In this document: one piece after another, positions 1 through 10,443 of the stretch
Layout: each line of letters begins with the position of its first letter
How positions within the stretch are numbered: position 1 is the first letter of the stretch
Source: CAXTKD01 sp964244885
GTDB taxonomy: Bacteria > Pseudomonadota > Alphaproteobacteria > Sphingomonadales > Sphingomonadaceae
Assembly: GCA_964244885.1 (NCBI GenBank)
Contig: CAXTKD010000014.1
Coordinates: forward strand, 1 to 64,000
Reading direction: 5' to 3'
Length of the DNA: 64,000 bases
Notes under the pieces: model-generated
Seen by the model: only the letters and a program-made list of their open reading frames with translations
Database searches by the model: none
What the model was told of the DNA's origin: nothing
Made by a program: the position numbers and the translations under genes

Positions 1-2
1 TC

Positions 3-704
<702 letters not shown>

Positions 705-718
705 GCCAAGCGGGCAAG

Positions 719-756
719 CGATAGTCGAAAATTCGCGAAGCAAATTTCGACTATCG
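719..756 (+). terminator. hairpin downstream of pntB
   Basis: Perfect 12-bp inverted repeat: CGATAGTCGAAA (719-730) pairs with its complement at 745-756 around a 14-nt loop. It starts 15 nt after the pntB stop. There is no T-run, so it may be an mRNA-stabilising or Rho-assisted end rather than a classical intrinsic terminator. Confidence 0.55.
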
Positions 757-888
757 CGCGACTCCGCGCCGTGCCCGGCCGGCGGCCGAACGGCCGACCG
801 ACGAAAAGGGCGGGCTTTGCCCGACCTGACTTCCATGAAGGAACAGAGAACCGCCCCCCACGGTTGTCCTGACGAAACGGAGACCACT

Positions 889-1431
889 ATGACCCGCACC
901 TTCCTGTTCACCACCGCCGCCGCCCTGACGCTCTCCGCCTGCATGGGCGCGACCAGCGGCGACCGCCCGGCCCGGATGATGCCCGGCCCCTTCGCCAACG
1001 CCGCGATCCTCGACGCCGCGGGCGTCCAGAAGGGCAGCGCCACCGTCCACGCGACGGGCGATGGTCTGCATGTCGAGGCGAACGTGATGGGCATGGCGCC
1101 CGGCACCTACGGCATCCACCTCCACCAGGTCGGCACCTGCACCGGCCCCGCCTTCACCTCGGCCGGCCCACACTGGAATCCCGGAATGAAGCAGCACGGC
1201 CGCGACAACCCGATGGGTTCGCACAATGGCGATCTGCCCAACATCGTCGTCGGCGCCGACGGCACCGGGCGGCTCGAGGCGCATGTGCCCGGCGCGTTCA
1301 AGGGCGACGGCGGCCTGCTCGACGCCGATGGCGCGGCGATCGTCGTTCACGCCGCGGCGGACGACTACAAGACCGACCCGAGCGGCAATTCGGGCGCGCG
1401 CGTGGCGTGTGGAGTGCTGATCGCGGGCTAA
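889..1431 (+). CDS. sodC: Cu/Zn superoxide dismutase, lipoprotein
   Basis: Converts superoxide to peroxide and oxygen outside the cytoplasm. About 180 residues from the ATG at 889; an upstream in-frame start would add a 24-residue stretch with no signal sequence, so 889 is preferred. The N-terminus is a signal sequence ending in the lipobox LSAC, which implies a lipid-anchored periplasmic enzyme. The metal-site histidines are visible in HLHQVG, the following AGPHWNP and SHNGDLPN, and VVHAAADDY. The disulfide cysteines are in GTC and VACGV. It stands alone between pntB and a convergent ABC exporter. Confidence 0.93.
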   Translation: MTRTFLFTTAAALTLSACMGATSGDRPARMMPGPFANAAILDAAGVQKGSATVHATGDGLHVEANVMGMAPGTYGIHLHQVGTCTGPAFTSAGPHWNPGMKQHGRDNPMGSHNGDLPNIVVGADGTGRLEAHVPGAFKGDGGLLDADGAAIVVHAAADDYKTDPSGNSGARVACGVLIAG

Positions 1432-1465
1432 GGCTGAGGAACGGCGCTGCGTCACGTCGCGCCGA

Positions 1466-1580
1466 GCGGTGTCACCCTACCCTGTCCCCTCCCCATCGAA
1501 GGGGAGGGGACGCTCTTCTTGCATCGTTCGGACCAGTCCCTCCCCCTTCGATGGGGGAGGTTAGGTGGGGGTGACACCGC
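1466..1580. repeat. long palindromic intergenic repeat, family A copy 1
   Basis: An imperfect inverted repeat about 115 nt long. The outer arms GCGGTGTCACC and GGTGACACCGC enclose C-rich and G-rich arms carrying ATCGAAGGGG / CCCCTTCGAT. A second copy lies at 12761-12862, inside a coding gene. Placed between the convergent sodC and ABC permease genes it could act as a bidirectional terminator. Confidence 0.8.
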
Positions 1581-1594
1581 CGGGCTGTTCGCAC

Positions 1595-2983
1595 CTACGA
1601 CGACAGATAAGCATACCAGGCAATCAGCAGCACGACCCGCGGCGCAAACGCCGACCGGCTGACCGCCGCCAGCGCCATCGCCGTCAGCGATGCCGCACCA
1701 CCCACTTCGATCGCGTTCCGCAGCACCGGCATCCCGTGCGCCACGACCGCCGGCACCGCCATCAGCAGCGACCACCCAAGCCCCGCAGCGACGAACGCCA
1801 CCCGCCGCGTCCACGGCGGCAGCATGGCGGTGGCGGTCAGCGCCAGCAGCCCCTTCGCCTCGGCGCGCCCGGCCTGCGAGGTCAGGCCGAAGGTCAGCAG
1901 CAGGAGCGCGGCGGGGCTCGCCATATGACGGTAGTCGGCGAACAGGCCGGCGAGCGCGATCACCACCGCGGCCGGCACGAACAGCCGCCACGCCGCGATC
2001 AGCCGGAACTCTGCGACGACGAGGCCGAGCAGGGGCAGCCCGTGTGGCGGGGCAGTGGGTGCGGACGGGTCGGCGGCAGGAACCGGCCGCGCCTTCGTCA
2101 GTCGCACCAGCCATTTCGGCGCGCGGCGCTGGCGCTTCACGAAATGCGGCTGGTAGACCAGCCCGGCGAAGGCGGCGATTCCGATGGCGATGAAGGCCCA
2201 GGCCAGCCGCGATTCGAGATAGCCGGGGGACATCACCCCCGCCATCACGTCGAGCGGGATGCGGCCGGGGAGGGCGTCCACCCCGCCGATCGCGAAATTG
2301 TGGTCGCCCGGCGGCGCGGTGTAGACCAGCGGCCGCAGGAAGCCGGGAAAATCGTACATGTCGGCGGCGAAGCCCGCGGGCATCTTCTCGCCGATCGACG
2401 GCACGACGATCGAGCTCATCCACAGCACGAAGTAGAGGAAATCGCCGAGCGCACGGCGCGTGAAGGGCAGGGCGTCGAACAGGATGCGGATCGCCGCCAG
2501 CCCCATCAGCGCCGGCCCGGCGATCACCCAGAGCGTGAAGGCAATCTCCCATGGGTTCATCGTGCCGCGCGGCAGCGCCAGCCAGCCGAGGAACCAGCCC
2601 GCCGCGGTCAGCACCGCCAGCACCAGCCCGAGCACCGCGACGTCCGCCCCGAACCGCCCGAGCGCAATCGCGATGCGCGAGGCGGGGCTCACCTCCTCGA
2701 CCTGCCACGGCTGCCGCCGCGTCGTGTTCGAGCGCAGGTAGATATAGCCGATCGGCAGCAGCAGCGTGGAAACGACGATGCCGAGCGACACGCCGACGAT
2801 CGCCGAGGTCATCACCGGCAGGTGGTCGTTGATCGCGATGGTGATCGCGGTGCCGTCGTCGCGCCCGACCATGAAGCGCGCGCCGATCGCCGCGACGAGC
2901 AGCAGCGCCCACAGCCCCCAGCTTCGCGAATAGCGCGCGAGCGACGTCGTCAGCGACGACCGCGCGATGGCCGCGGCGCTCAT
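1595..2983 (-). CDS. ABC exporter membrane protein
   Basis: 462-residue polytopic membrane protein. Hydrophobic segments are spread over the whole length (for example around residues 24-40, 58-80, 112-140, 150-170, 260-280 and the C-terminus). It is translationally coupled to the ATPase gene 2980-3615, whose stop overlaps its start by 4 nt, so it is the permease of an ABC-2-like exporter. The cargo is unknown. No receptor or periplasmic binding protein accompanies it, in line with export. Confidence 0.75.
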   Translation of the reverse strand: MSAAAIARSSLTTSLARYSRSWGLWALLLVAAIGARFMVGRDDGTAITIAINDHLPVMTSAIVGVSLGIVVSTLLLPIGYIYLRSNTTRRQPWQVEEVSPASRIAIALGRFGADVAVLGLVLAVLTAAGWFLGWLALPRGTMNPWEIAFTLWVIAGPALMGLAAIRILFDALPFTRRALGDFLYFVLWMSSIVVPSIGEKMPAGFAADMYDFPGFLRPLVYTAPPGDHNFAIGGVDALPGRIPLDVMAGVMSPGYLESRLAWAFIAIGIAAFAGLVYQPHFVKRQRRAPKWLVRLTKARPVPAADPSAPTAPPHGLPLLGLVVAEFRLIAAWRLFVPAAVVIALAGLFADYRHMASPAALLLLTFGLTSQAGRAEAKGLLALTATAMLPPWTRRVAFVAAGLGWSLLMAVPAVVAHGMPVLRNAIEVGGAASLTAMALAAVSRSAFAPRVVLLIAWYAYLSS

Positions 2984-3615
2984 GCCACCCGCCCGCCCTC
3001 GACGCGCAGCACGGCGGCGGCGTGCGGCGCCAGCTCGTCGGAGAGGTGAGTCGTCATGATCACCACCGCGCTCTTGGCGCGCTCCAGGATCAGCGCGCTC
3101 AGCTTGCGCGCCGTCTCGCCGTCAAGCTCGGCGGTCGGCTCGTCGAGCGCCAGCAGGGTGGGGGCGCCCAGCAGCGCCTGCGCGAAGATCAGCCGCCGCC
3201 GCATGCCGCCGGAAAAGGTCGCGATGCGGTTGTTGACGTCGGCATGCAGCCCGATCGCATCGGTGATGCTCAGGAACTGCCTGTCCGCCGCGCCCGCATC
3301 CAGCCCCTTCAGCGCCGCGATATGCAGCGCGAACTCCCGCGCCGTCAGGTCCTCGGGCAAATCCACCGCCTGAGGCGCATAGCCGAGCGTCCGCCGCAGC
3401 GCCTTCCGCCCGCCGGGCAGCGTCACCCCGTCCCAGGCGAGCGTCCCGCTCGTCGGCGTCTCGGCGGTCGCCAGCAGCCGCAGCAGCGTCGATTTCCCCG
3501 CCCCGCTCGGCCCTACCAGCAACGTCAGCCCAACCGGAAACGCCTGCGTGATCCCGTCGAGCACGACCTTCCGGCCATAGCGCTTGCGCACGTCGTGAAG
3601 CTCGAGAAGCGGCAT
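2980..3615 (-). CDS. ABC transporter ATP-binding protein
   Basis: 211-residue nucleotide-binding subunit. It shows Walker A GPSGAGKSTLL, the Q-loop region GYAPQ, signature FSGGMRRRL, Walker B LLALDEP and switch histidine TTHLS. It pairs with the membrane protein that follows on the minus strand. It is divergent from the MBL gene at 3726, with about 110 nt of shared promoter space. At 211 residues it is a minimal ABC domain with no extra C-terminal part. Confidence 0.9.
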   Translation of the reverse strand: MPLLELHDVRKRYGRKVVLDGITQAFPVGLTLLVGPSGAGKSTLLRLLATAETPTSGTLAWDGVTLPGGRKALRRTLGYAPQAVDLPEDLTAREFALHIAALKGLDAGAADRQFLSITDAIGLHADVNNRIATFSGGMRRRLIFAQALLGAPTLLALDEPTAELDGETARKLSALILERAKSAVVIMTTHLSDELAPHAAAVLRVEGGRVA

Positions 3616-3725
3616 GCGGTCTGTCCCCGTTCGTCTGTTCCAACCGTGTTACGCGAATAATACACGCGCCGCAATGACGCCGCCGCCCCTTCACATCGGT
3701 CGCCCCCGCTGCCACATCAGCCGCG

Positions 3726-4601
3726 ATGGACGTCGCCGCCCTCGTCGCGCAAGCCCCTTACGGCCGGTCGCAGTGCCTGTCGCCGCTCGTCCGCCGCGTG
3801 CTGGCGCACAACCCTAGCGCGTTCACGTTCACCGGCACCGGCACCTATATCGTCGGCAAGGGCACGGTCGCTGTGATCGACCCCGGCCCGACCGACCCCG
3901 ACCACCTCGCCGCGCTCGACGCCGCGCTGGAGGGCGAGACGGTCAGCCACATCGTCGTCACCCACACCCACCGCGACCACAGCCCTGGCGCGGTGCCGCT
4001 GAAGGCGCGGACCGGCGCCGAGGTGGTTGGCTGCGCGCCGCTGGTGCTGGAGGACCACGGCCCCCGCGCCGACGAGAGCTTCGACGGCACCTACACGCCC
4101 GATCGCATCCTGGCGGACGGCGAGAGCGTCTCCGGCCCCGGCTGGACGCTCACCGCGCTCCACACCCCCGGCCATACCTCGAACCACCTCTGCTACGCAC
4201 TGCGGGAGGAGAAGGCGCTGTTCACTGGCGACCATGTCATGGGCTGGTCGACGAGCGTCGTCAGCCCGCCCGACGGCGACATGACCGACTACATAGCGAG
4301 CCTCCGCTTGCTGCTCGACCGCGACGACGCGCTCTACTACCCGACGCACGGCGACGCGGTGACTGAGCCGCAGCGCCTGGCGCGCGGGATGCTCGCGCAC
4401 AGGAAGCAGCGCGAGGGCCAGATCCTCCGCCTGCTGGCGGGCGGCGCGCAGCCGATCCCCGCGATGGTCGAGACGATGTACGCCAGCATCGATCCGCGCC
4501 TGCACCCCGCGGCGGGCCGCTCCGTCCTCGCCCACCTGATCGACCTCGAGCGCCGCGGCCTCGTCGCGCCTGCCGGCGACGCCTGGCGGCTCGCGGCATG
4601 A
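3726..4601 (+). CDS. MBL-fold metal-dependent hydrolase (LACTB2-like)
   Basis: 291-residue metallo-beta-lactamase-fold hydrolase. The zinc-site motif THTHRDH is near residue 80, HTPGHTSNH follows near 150 and FTGDHVMG near 170. The C-terminal ~70 residues form the winged-helix-like tail common in LACTB2-type proteins. Its physiological substrate is unknown. The stop overlaps the start of the DUF4230 gene (ATGA), so the two are an operon. Confidence 0.85.
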   Translation: MDVAALVAQAPYGRSQCLSPLVRRVLAHNPSAFTFTGTGTYIVGKGTVAVIDPGPTDPDHLAALDAALEGETVSHIVVTHTHRDHSPGAVPLKARTGAEVVGCAPLVLEDHGPRADESFDGTYTPDRILADGESVSGPGWTLTALHTPGHTSNHLCYALREEKALFTGDHVMGWSTSVVSPPDGDMTDYIASLRLLLDRDDALYYPTHGDAVTEPQRLARGMLAHRKQREGQILRLLAGGAQPIPAMVETMYASIDPRLHPAAGRSVLAHLIDLERRGLVAPAGDAWRLAA

Positions 4602-5218
4602 GGCGGCTGCCACTCCTCGTCCTCGCGCTGATCGTCGGCGTGGGCCTCGGCCTGTTCGGCGCGCTCCGCTGGCAGGGCGCGGCGTCGCTGTTCGGCGTGA
4701 AGCCCGAGGTCTCGTCGATCGCCGACGCCAGCCTCGCCGCGGTCCAGGCGCAGAACCGCCTCACCGCCTTCGCCGCGCGCTTCACCGTCGATGTCACCGC
4801 GACCGCCAAGATGAAGATCGGCCTCACCGCCAACAAGACGATGATCGTCCCCGGCACCGTCCGCTACGAACTCGACTGGAACCGCCTCAAGCGCGGCGAC
4901 CTGTCGTGGGACGCCGCGACCCGCACGCTCACCGTCGCCGCCCCGCCTGTCGAACTCGGCGAGCCGCAAGTCGATCTCGCCCGCATCCGCGAGTACGAGG
5001 ACGGCAAGCTCCTGATGGCGATCAGCAATGCGGAGGCGGAGATGGACGCCGCCAACCGCGCCCAGCTCCGGACGGCTTTGCTCGCCGAGGCGCGCAACCC
5101 GGTGCTGATGCGGATGGCCAAGGACGCCACCCGCGCCGCCGTCGAACGCACCTTCGCGCTGCCCCTCGCCGCCGCCGGGGTGCCGGCAACCGTCGTCGTG
5201 CGTTTCAAGGGCGAATAG
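4598..5218 (+). CDS. DUF4230 family protein, membrane-anchored
   Basis: 206 residues. One N-terminal hydrophobic segment (about residues 4-24) is followed by a probably extracytoplasmic domain resembling DUF4230, a family of unknown function. It contains an RYELDWNRLK stretch and ends in an alanine-rich helix region. It is co-transcribed with the upstream MBL hydrolase through a 4-nt overlap. A long palindromic repeat begins 22 nt after its stop. Confidence 0.7.
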   Translation: MRRLPLLVLALIVGVGLGLFGALRWQGAASLFGVKPEVSSIADASLAAVQAQNRLTAFAARFTVDVTATAKMKIGLTANKTMIVPGTVRYELDWNRLKRGDLSWDAATRTLTVAAPPVELGEPQVDLARIREYEDGKLLMAISNAEAEMDAANRAQLRTALLAEARNPVLMRMAKDATRAAVERTFALPLAAAGVPATVVVRFKGE

Positions 5219-5240
5219 ATTTTGGGCGCGAACAAAGAAC

Positions 5241-5322
5241 CCGTTCGTCCTGAGCCTGTCGAAGGACGTAGTCGCTCAGAGTCAGAGCCTGCCACGTCCT
5301 TCGACAGGCTCAGGACGAACGG
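5241..5322. repeat. palindromic repeat family B copy 1 (29-bp perfect arms)
   Basis: 29-bp perfect inverted arms (5241-5269 and 5294-5322) built on CCTGAGCCTGTCGAAGGACG, with a 24-nt loop. It lies between DUF4230 and nadA. A related copy lies at 22739-22821 before coaD. It ends about 19 nt before the nadA start, so as RNA it would form a strong stem just upstream of the ribosome binding site. Confidence 0.85.
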
Positions 5323-5340
5323 ACGTTGGAGAGAATTTTA

Positions 5341-6321
5341 ATGGACGCACGCCTCACCCAGCTCGGCTCCGGCCTCGACCTCCGCGCCGAAATCGAGCGC
5401 CTGCGCAAGGAGCGCAACGCCGTCATCCTCGCGCATTACTACCAGGACCCAGTGCTCCAGGACCTCGCCGATTTCGTCGGCGACAGCCTCGACCTGTCGA
5501 AGAAGGCGGCGGAGACGGATGCCGACGTCATCGCCTTCTGCGGCGTCCGCTTCATGGCCGAGGTCGCGAAGATCCTGTCGCCGCAGAAGACCGTCGTCAT
5601 CCCCGACATGCGCGCCGGCTGCAGCCTCGAGGACAGCTGCCCGCCCGAGGAATTCGCCGCCTTCCGCGCCGCGCACCCCGATCACATCTCGCTCACCTAC
5701 ATCAACTGCTCGGCGGCGGTGAAGGCGCACAGCGACATCATCGTCACCTCTTCGTCGGCCGAAAAGATCATCGCCCAGCTCCCGCGCGACCAGAAGATCA
5801 TCTTCGCGCCCGACAAGCACCTCGGCGCCTGGCTCAACCGCAAGACCGGGCGGGACATGCTGCTGTGGGACGGCTCCTGCATCGTCCACGAGGCCTTCTC
5901 GGAGCGCGAGCTCCTGAAGCTGAAGGCGCTCCACCCCGGCGCCCCCGTCCTGGCGCACCCCGAATGTCCGGCACAGATCCTCGACCACGCCGACCACGTC
6001 GGCTCGACCCGCTCGATCCTCGAATATGCTTTGGCGAGCCCGGCCCAGGTCCAGATCGTCGCGACCGAGCCCAACATCATCCACCAGATGCAGAAGGCCG
6101 CCCCGCGCAAGCAATTCATCGGCACCCCCGGCGCCGACGGCAACTGCAACTGCAACATGTGCCCCTACATGGCGCTGAATTCGCTGGAGAAGCTCTACCT
6201 TTGCCTGCGCGACCTGAAGCCCGAGATCATTGTCCCCGAGGACGTCCGCCTGAAGGCGCTGGCGCCGCTGGAGCGGATGCTGTCGATGGCGGCGGGGCCG
6301 GTGCCGGTCACGGGGGATTAG
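5341..6321 (+). CDS. nadA: quinolinate synthase
   Basis: Condenses iminoaspartate with dihydroxyacetone phosphate to quinolinate, using a [4Fe-4S] cluster, in de novo NAD synthesis. About 326 residues. The ATG at 5341 has GGAGAG 9 nt upstream and is preferred over an in-frame TTG at 5326. AHYYQDP, the cluster-cysteine region FCGVRFMAE, YINCSA and the C-terminal CNCNMCPYM are all present. nadC lies 3 kb downstream. The L-aspartate oxidase gene nadB is not in the window. Confidence 0.95.
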   Translation: MDARLTQLGSGLDLRAEIERLRKERNAVILAHYYQDPVLQDLADFVGDSLDLSKKAAETDADVIAFCGVRFMAEVAKILSPQKTVVIPDMRAGCSLEDSCPPEEFAAFRAAHPDHISLTYINCSAAVKAHSDIIVTSSSAEKIIAQLPRDQKIIFAPDKHLGAWLNRKTGRDMLLWDGSCIVHEAFSERELLKLKALHPGAPVLAHPECPAQILDHADHVGSTRSILEYALASPAQVQIVATEPNIIHQMQKAAPRKQFIGTPGADGNCNCNMCPYMALNSLEKLYLCLRDLKPEIIVPEDVRLKALAPLERMLSMAAGPVPVTGD

Positions 6322-7067
6322 TGGACGAATTCCCGGAGGCGTTCGACCTTACTGCGGTCGAGATCGAACTTGGCAATGCCGGAATCCTTAAGCCGGTAGC
6401 GAACTTGATACGAAGGGCGTTATCGGCACAGTCTTGTGCTGCGGATCTGGCAGAAGCCGACGAATGCCGCCTTGCTCTGGAACACCTTCTTCAAAGCCGC
6501 TGGTCCGAGGGCACTAGACGTCGCGCAGCCACCGAGGCTGCACTCCTTACAATGGCAGTTTTGCTATACGCCCGCGCCACTGCGACAAGCGGTCAACGCG
6601 GTGAGCGTGGCTCGATCCAGATCACCTCGAAACTTACGCCCGAGCAACTGGTCGATCACAAGGCCTTAATCGACGTTCGGAACCGTGCTTTGGCTCACGT
6701 TTATGCGAACGAAGAATTAAGTGGGCATCGCTGGCATACAGGCTCGTCGCTCCTTCTGAGAGATGAAAAAGGATGGCTACCAGCGGCCGCCAGCAGCCGT
6801 GTTCAGCTCGATCGCCAAATGCTAGCACGTCTGTCGCGGATGCTGCCGGTTGCACTTCCGATTGTCACCTACACGGCTAGAAATCGCATTCAGGAGATGG
6901 GTGAACAGATAGCTGGGCTTAGAGGCGATGATCTTCGTCAGCTAAATGCCGTCTTGAGCCGCGTCAGAATCGATCTTCCGACCTTTTTCGGAAGCGTTGA
7001 AGCAGCGCGAACGGCCTTGGCCGGACGGGAGTCCGGATCGGCAAGCTTCTATAGCGGCGCCCGCTGA
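6321..7067 (+). CDS. hypothetical protein with HEPN-like RNRxxxH motif
   Basis: About 248 residues from a GTG at 6321 that overlaps the last base of the nadA stop (TAGTG), so translation may be coupled. I do not recognise the family. Around residue 118 it has DVRNRALAHV, which resembles the R-x(4-6)-H signature of HEPN ribonuclease-like domains; the surrounding sequence is mostly helical in character. Base composition and codon use are clearly less GC-rich than nadA and the peptidase on either side, which suggests recent acquisition. A hairpin follows. HEPN membership is inferred from one short motif. Confidence 0.55.
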   Translation: MDEFPEAFDLTAVEIELGNAGILKPVANLIRRALSAQSCAADLAEADECRLALEHLLQSRWSEGTRRRAATEAALLTMAVLLYARATATSGQRGERGSIQITSKLTPEQLVDHKALIDVRNRALAHVYANEELSGHRWHTGSSLLLRDEKGWLPAAASSRVQLDRQMLARLSRMLPVALPIVTYTARNRIQEMGEQIAGLRGDDLRQLNAVLSRVRIDLPTFFGSVEAARTALAGRESGSASFYSGAR

Positions 7068-7148
7068 CCCAACCAGAGTAGTGTCGATTTACCTTTTAGC
7101 TGTCCTACAGCCAACCGCTTCAGGTAAACTGTCTCTTAAATCGCCTCG

Positions 7149-7180
7149 CAATTTTGTTGCGTCCTCACGCAACGAAATTG
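7149..7180 (+). terminator. hairpin downstream of the HEPN-like gene
   Basis: 13-nt arms CAATTTTGTTGCG / CGCAACGAAATTG with a 6-nt loop and a single wobble pair. It lies in the 180-nt gap between the HEPN-like gene and the peptidase gene. There is no strong T-run after it. Confidence 0.45.
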
Positions 7181-7249
7181 CAGAACCAGCAGGACTCTAG
7201 GGACTCTAAGCCCAAATCGCCGCCGAATCACACCTGAGGAACCCCCGCT

Positions 7250-9340
7250 TTGCGCCACCTGATTCTCGCCGCCGCGCTCCTCGCCGCCGCCGCTCCAGCT
7301 CTCGCGCAGTCCGACGATCCCTACATCTGGCTGGAGAAGGCGAACGATCCGAAGGCGCTGGCGCAGGCGGAGACGTGGAACGCCGAGACCGCCGATGTGC
7401 TGACCAAGGCGCCGGGCTTCGCGAGCTACCGCGCCCGCGCGCTCGCGATCCTCGATGATCCCGCGAAGATCGCCTATCCGGCCGCCGTCCAGGGCGATCG
7501 CGTCACCAATCTCTGGCAGGACGCGACGCACAGCCACGGCCTGTGGCGGAGCGCCTCGGTCGCCAGCGTGATGGCCGGCAAGCCCGACTGGCGCGTGCTG
7601 ATCGATGTCGACGCGCTGTCGAAGGCCGAAGGCAAGAACTGGGTGTTCGAGGGCGCCAACTGCCTCGAGCCCGCCTATGACCGCTGCCTCGTCGGCCTGT
7701 CCGACGGCGGCACCGATGCGCTCGTCTGGCGCGAGTTCGACATGGCGTCGGGGACGTTCGTCGGGAATGGCTTCGTCACACCGCCCGCCAAGGCGCGCGT
7801 CGCCTGGGCCGATCGCGACCATCTGCTGATCGCCACCGACTGGGGCGCCGGCTCGCTCACCGAATCGGGCTACAGCCGGCGGGTGAAGCTGTGGACGCGC
7901 GGCCAGCCGCTCGACTCCGCGACGATGGTCTACGAAGGCCAGTTGAGCGACGTCGCGGCGAGCGCCCTCGTCGCGGTCGATGGCGGCACACGCTATCCGT
8001 TCATCAACCGCGGCATCGATTTCTACAGCGGGGAGCTGTACCATATCGCGCCCGGCGGCCGGCTGGTCCGCTCGCCGATCCCGGCCGACGCCAATATCCA
8101 GGGCGTCATCGGCGGCCGCGCCATCGTCCAGCTCCAGACCCCGTGGACCGTCGGCGGCGTCACCTACAGGGGCGGCACGCTCGTGGCCTACCCAATCGCG
8201 CCGCTGCTCGCCGGCCAGCCGGTCGCGGTCGAGCCGGTGTTCACCCCCTCAGGCACGCAGGCGATCGAGCAGGTCGAGACCGGCGACGACCGCATCTACG
8301 TCAAGCTGCTCGATAACGTCTCGGGCAGGCTCCTCGCGCTGACGCGGAGCGCCGCAGGCTGGAGCGCCGCGCCCGTTCCGCTTCCCGCCAACAGCGTCAT
8401 CCAGCTCCTCGCCGCCGGCAAGGGCGACGTCGCCTTCGTCAGCGTCGAAGGCCTGCTGCAGCCGGAGTCGCTCTGGGGCATCCGGCCCGGCATGGCGCCG
8501 GTGAAGGCCGCCGCGCTCAAGCCCGCGTTCGATGCCTCCCGGATGGAAGCGACGCAGCGCTTCGCGACCTCGAAGGACGGCACCCGCATTCCCTATTTCC
8601 TCGTCCGGCCGAAGGGCGCGCGCGGGCCGGTGCCGACCATCGTCCACGCCTATGGCGGCTTCCGCGTCGCGCAGAGCCCGACCTATCTCACCAAGAACCC
8701 GTTCCGCATCGGGCCGGTCGCGATGTTCTGGGTGCAGGAGGGCGGCGCCTTCGTCATCGCCAACATCCGCGGCGGCGGCGAGTTCGGCCCGAAATGGCAC
8801 GACGATTTCGTCAAGGCGAACCACTACAAGGCGTATGAGGATTATTATGCGGTCGCCGAGGATCTGAAGCGGCAGGGCATATCCTCGAAGATCGCCGCCT
8901 CCGGCCGCTCCAACGGCGGCCTGCTGGCGAGCGTCGCCTTCACGCAGCGCCCCGATCTCTACGACGCCGCGATCGCCGGCGTGCCGCTCGCCGACATGCA
9001 GCGCTACAATTTGATCGGCGCGGGCGCCTCGTGGATGGCCGAATACGGCAACCCGGATAAGCCCGAGGAGTGGGCCTATATCTCCAAATACTCGCCCTAC
9101 CAGGCGCTGCGGAAGGGCGCGCATTACCCCAAGGTGATGCTCTACACCTCGACCAAGGACGACCGCGTCGGCCCCGCCCACGCCCGCAAGATGGCGGCGC
9201 GGATGGAGGAGCAGGGGCATCCCTTCTACTATTACGAGAACATCAACGGCGGCCACGCGGGCGCCGCGAACCACGACGAGGACGCCTATCGCTCGGCGCT
9301 GATGATGGCCTATCTGAACCGCGAGCTGAAGTGGAAGTGA
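7250..9340 (+). CDS. secreted prolyl oligopeptidase-family (S9) serine peptidase
   Basis: 696 residues beginning with a signal peptide that ends near APALAQS, so the enzyme is periplasmic or secreted. It has the N-terminal beta-propeller and C-terminal alpha/beta-hydrolase layout of S9 peptidases. The nucleophile is in ASGRSNGGLL (Ser about 554), the acid in STKDDRVGP and the histidine in NGGHAGAA. The start is TTG at 7250; no ATG lies at a sensible place for the signal peptide. A long palindrome follows the stop. Substrate specificity cannot be read from sequence. Confidence 0.88.
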   Translation: MRHLILAAALLAAAAPALAQSDDPYIWLEKANDPKALAQAETWNAETADVLTKAPGFASYRARALAILDDPAKIAYPAAVQGDRVTNLWQDATHSHGLWRSASVASVMAGKPDWRVLIDVDALSKAEGKNWVFEGANCLEPAYDRCLVGLSDGGTDALVWREFDMASGTFVGNGFVTPPAKARVAWADRDHLLIATDWGAGSLTESGYSRRVKLWTRGQPLDSATMVYEGQLSDVAASALVAVDGGTRYPFINRGIDFYSGELYHIAPGGRLVRSPIPADANIQGVIGGRAIVQLQTPWTVGGVTYRGGTLVAYPIAPLLAGQPVAVEPVFTPSGTQAIEQVETGDDRIYVKLLDNVSGRLLALTRSAAGWSAAPVPLPANSVIQLLAAGKGDVAFVSVEGLLQPESLWGIRPGMAPVKAAALKPAFDASRMEATQRFATSKDGTRIPYFLVRPKGARGPVPTIVHAYGGFRVAQSPTYLTKNPFRIGPVAMFWVQEGGAFVIANIRGGGEFGPKWHDDFVKANHYKAYEDYYAVAEDLKRQGISSKIAASGRSNGGLLASVAFTQRPDLYDAAIAGVPLADMQRYNLIGAGASWMAEYGNPDKPEEWAYISKYSPYQALRKGAHYPKVMLYTSTKDDRVGPAHARKMAARMEEQGHPFYYYENINGGHAGAANHDEDAYRSALMMAYLNRELKWK

Positions 9341-9347
9341 GCCTTCT

Positions 9348-9462
9348 TTGCCCCTCTCCTTCAGGGGAGGGGTAGGGGTGGGGAGCAGCCTCTCCACCCG
9401 CACCGGCGTTCCAAGCCCAGCATCCTCCCCACCCCTACCCCTCCCCTGAAGGAGAGGGGCAA
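9348..9462. repeat. palindromic repeat family C copy 1 (38-bp perfect arms)
   Basis: Inverted arms 9348-9385 and 9425-9462 match perfectly over 38 bp, with a C-rich core containing CTTCAGGGGAGGGG. The repeat fills the gap between the S9 peptidase and nadC. It ends 11 nt before the nadC ATG, so it may terminate the upstream transcript or affect nadC translation. Confidence 0.85.
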
Positions 9463-9473
9463 GAGAAGAAAAG

Positions 9474-10316
<843 letters not shown>

Positions 10317-10326
10317 CCGTTTCTCA

Positions 10327-10436
10327 CCCCTCCCCTTCAGGGGAGGGCAGGGGTGGGGGCCATCCGCCCGCGCCGCTTTCGTCGTCTTCACGCTGCCCCT
10401 CGGCCCCACCCCAACCCCTCCCCTGAAGGGGAGGGG
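10327..10436. repeat. palindromic repeat family C copy 2
   Basis: A second copy of the CTTCAGGGGAGGG palindrome with ~35-nt arms (10327-10361 and 10402-10436, a few mismatches). It sits exactly between the convergent stops of nadC and the DUF4112 gene, so it is a candidate bidirectional terminator. Confidence 0.8.
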
Positions 10437-10443
10437 CTTTGAG

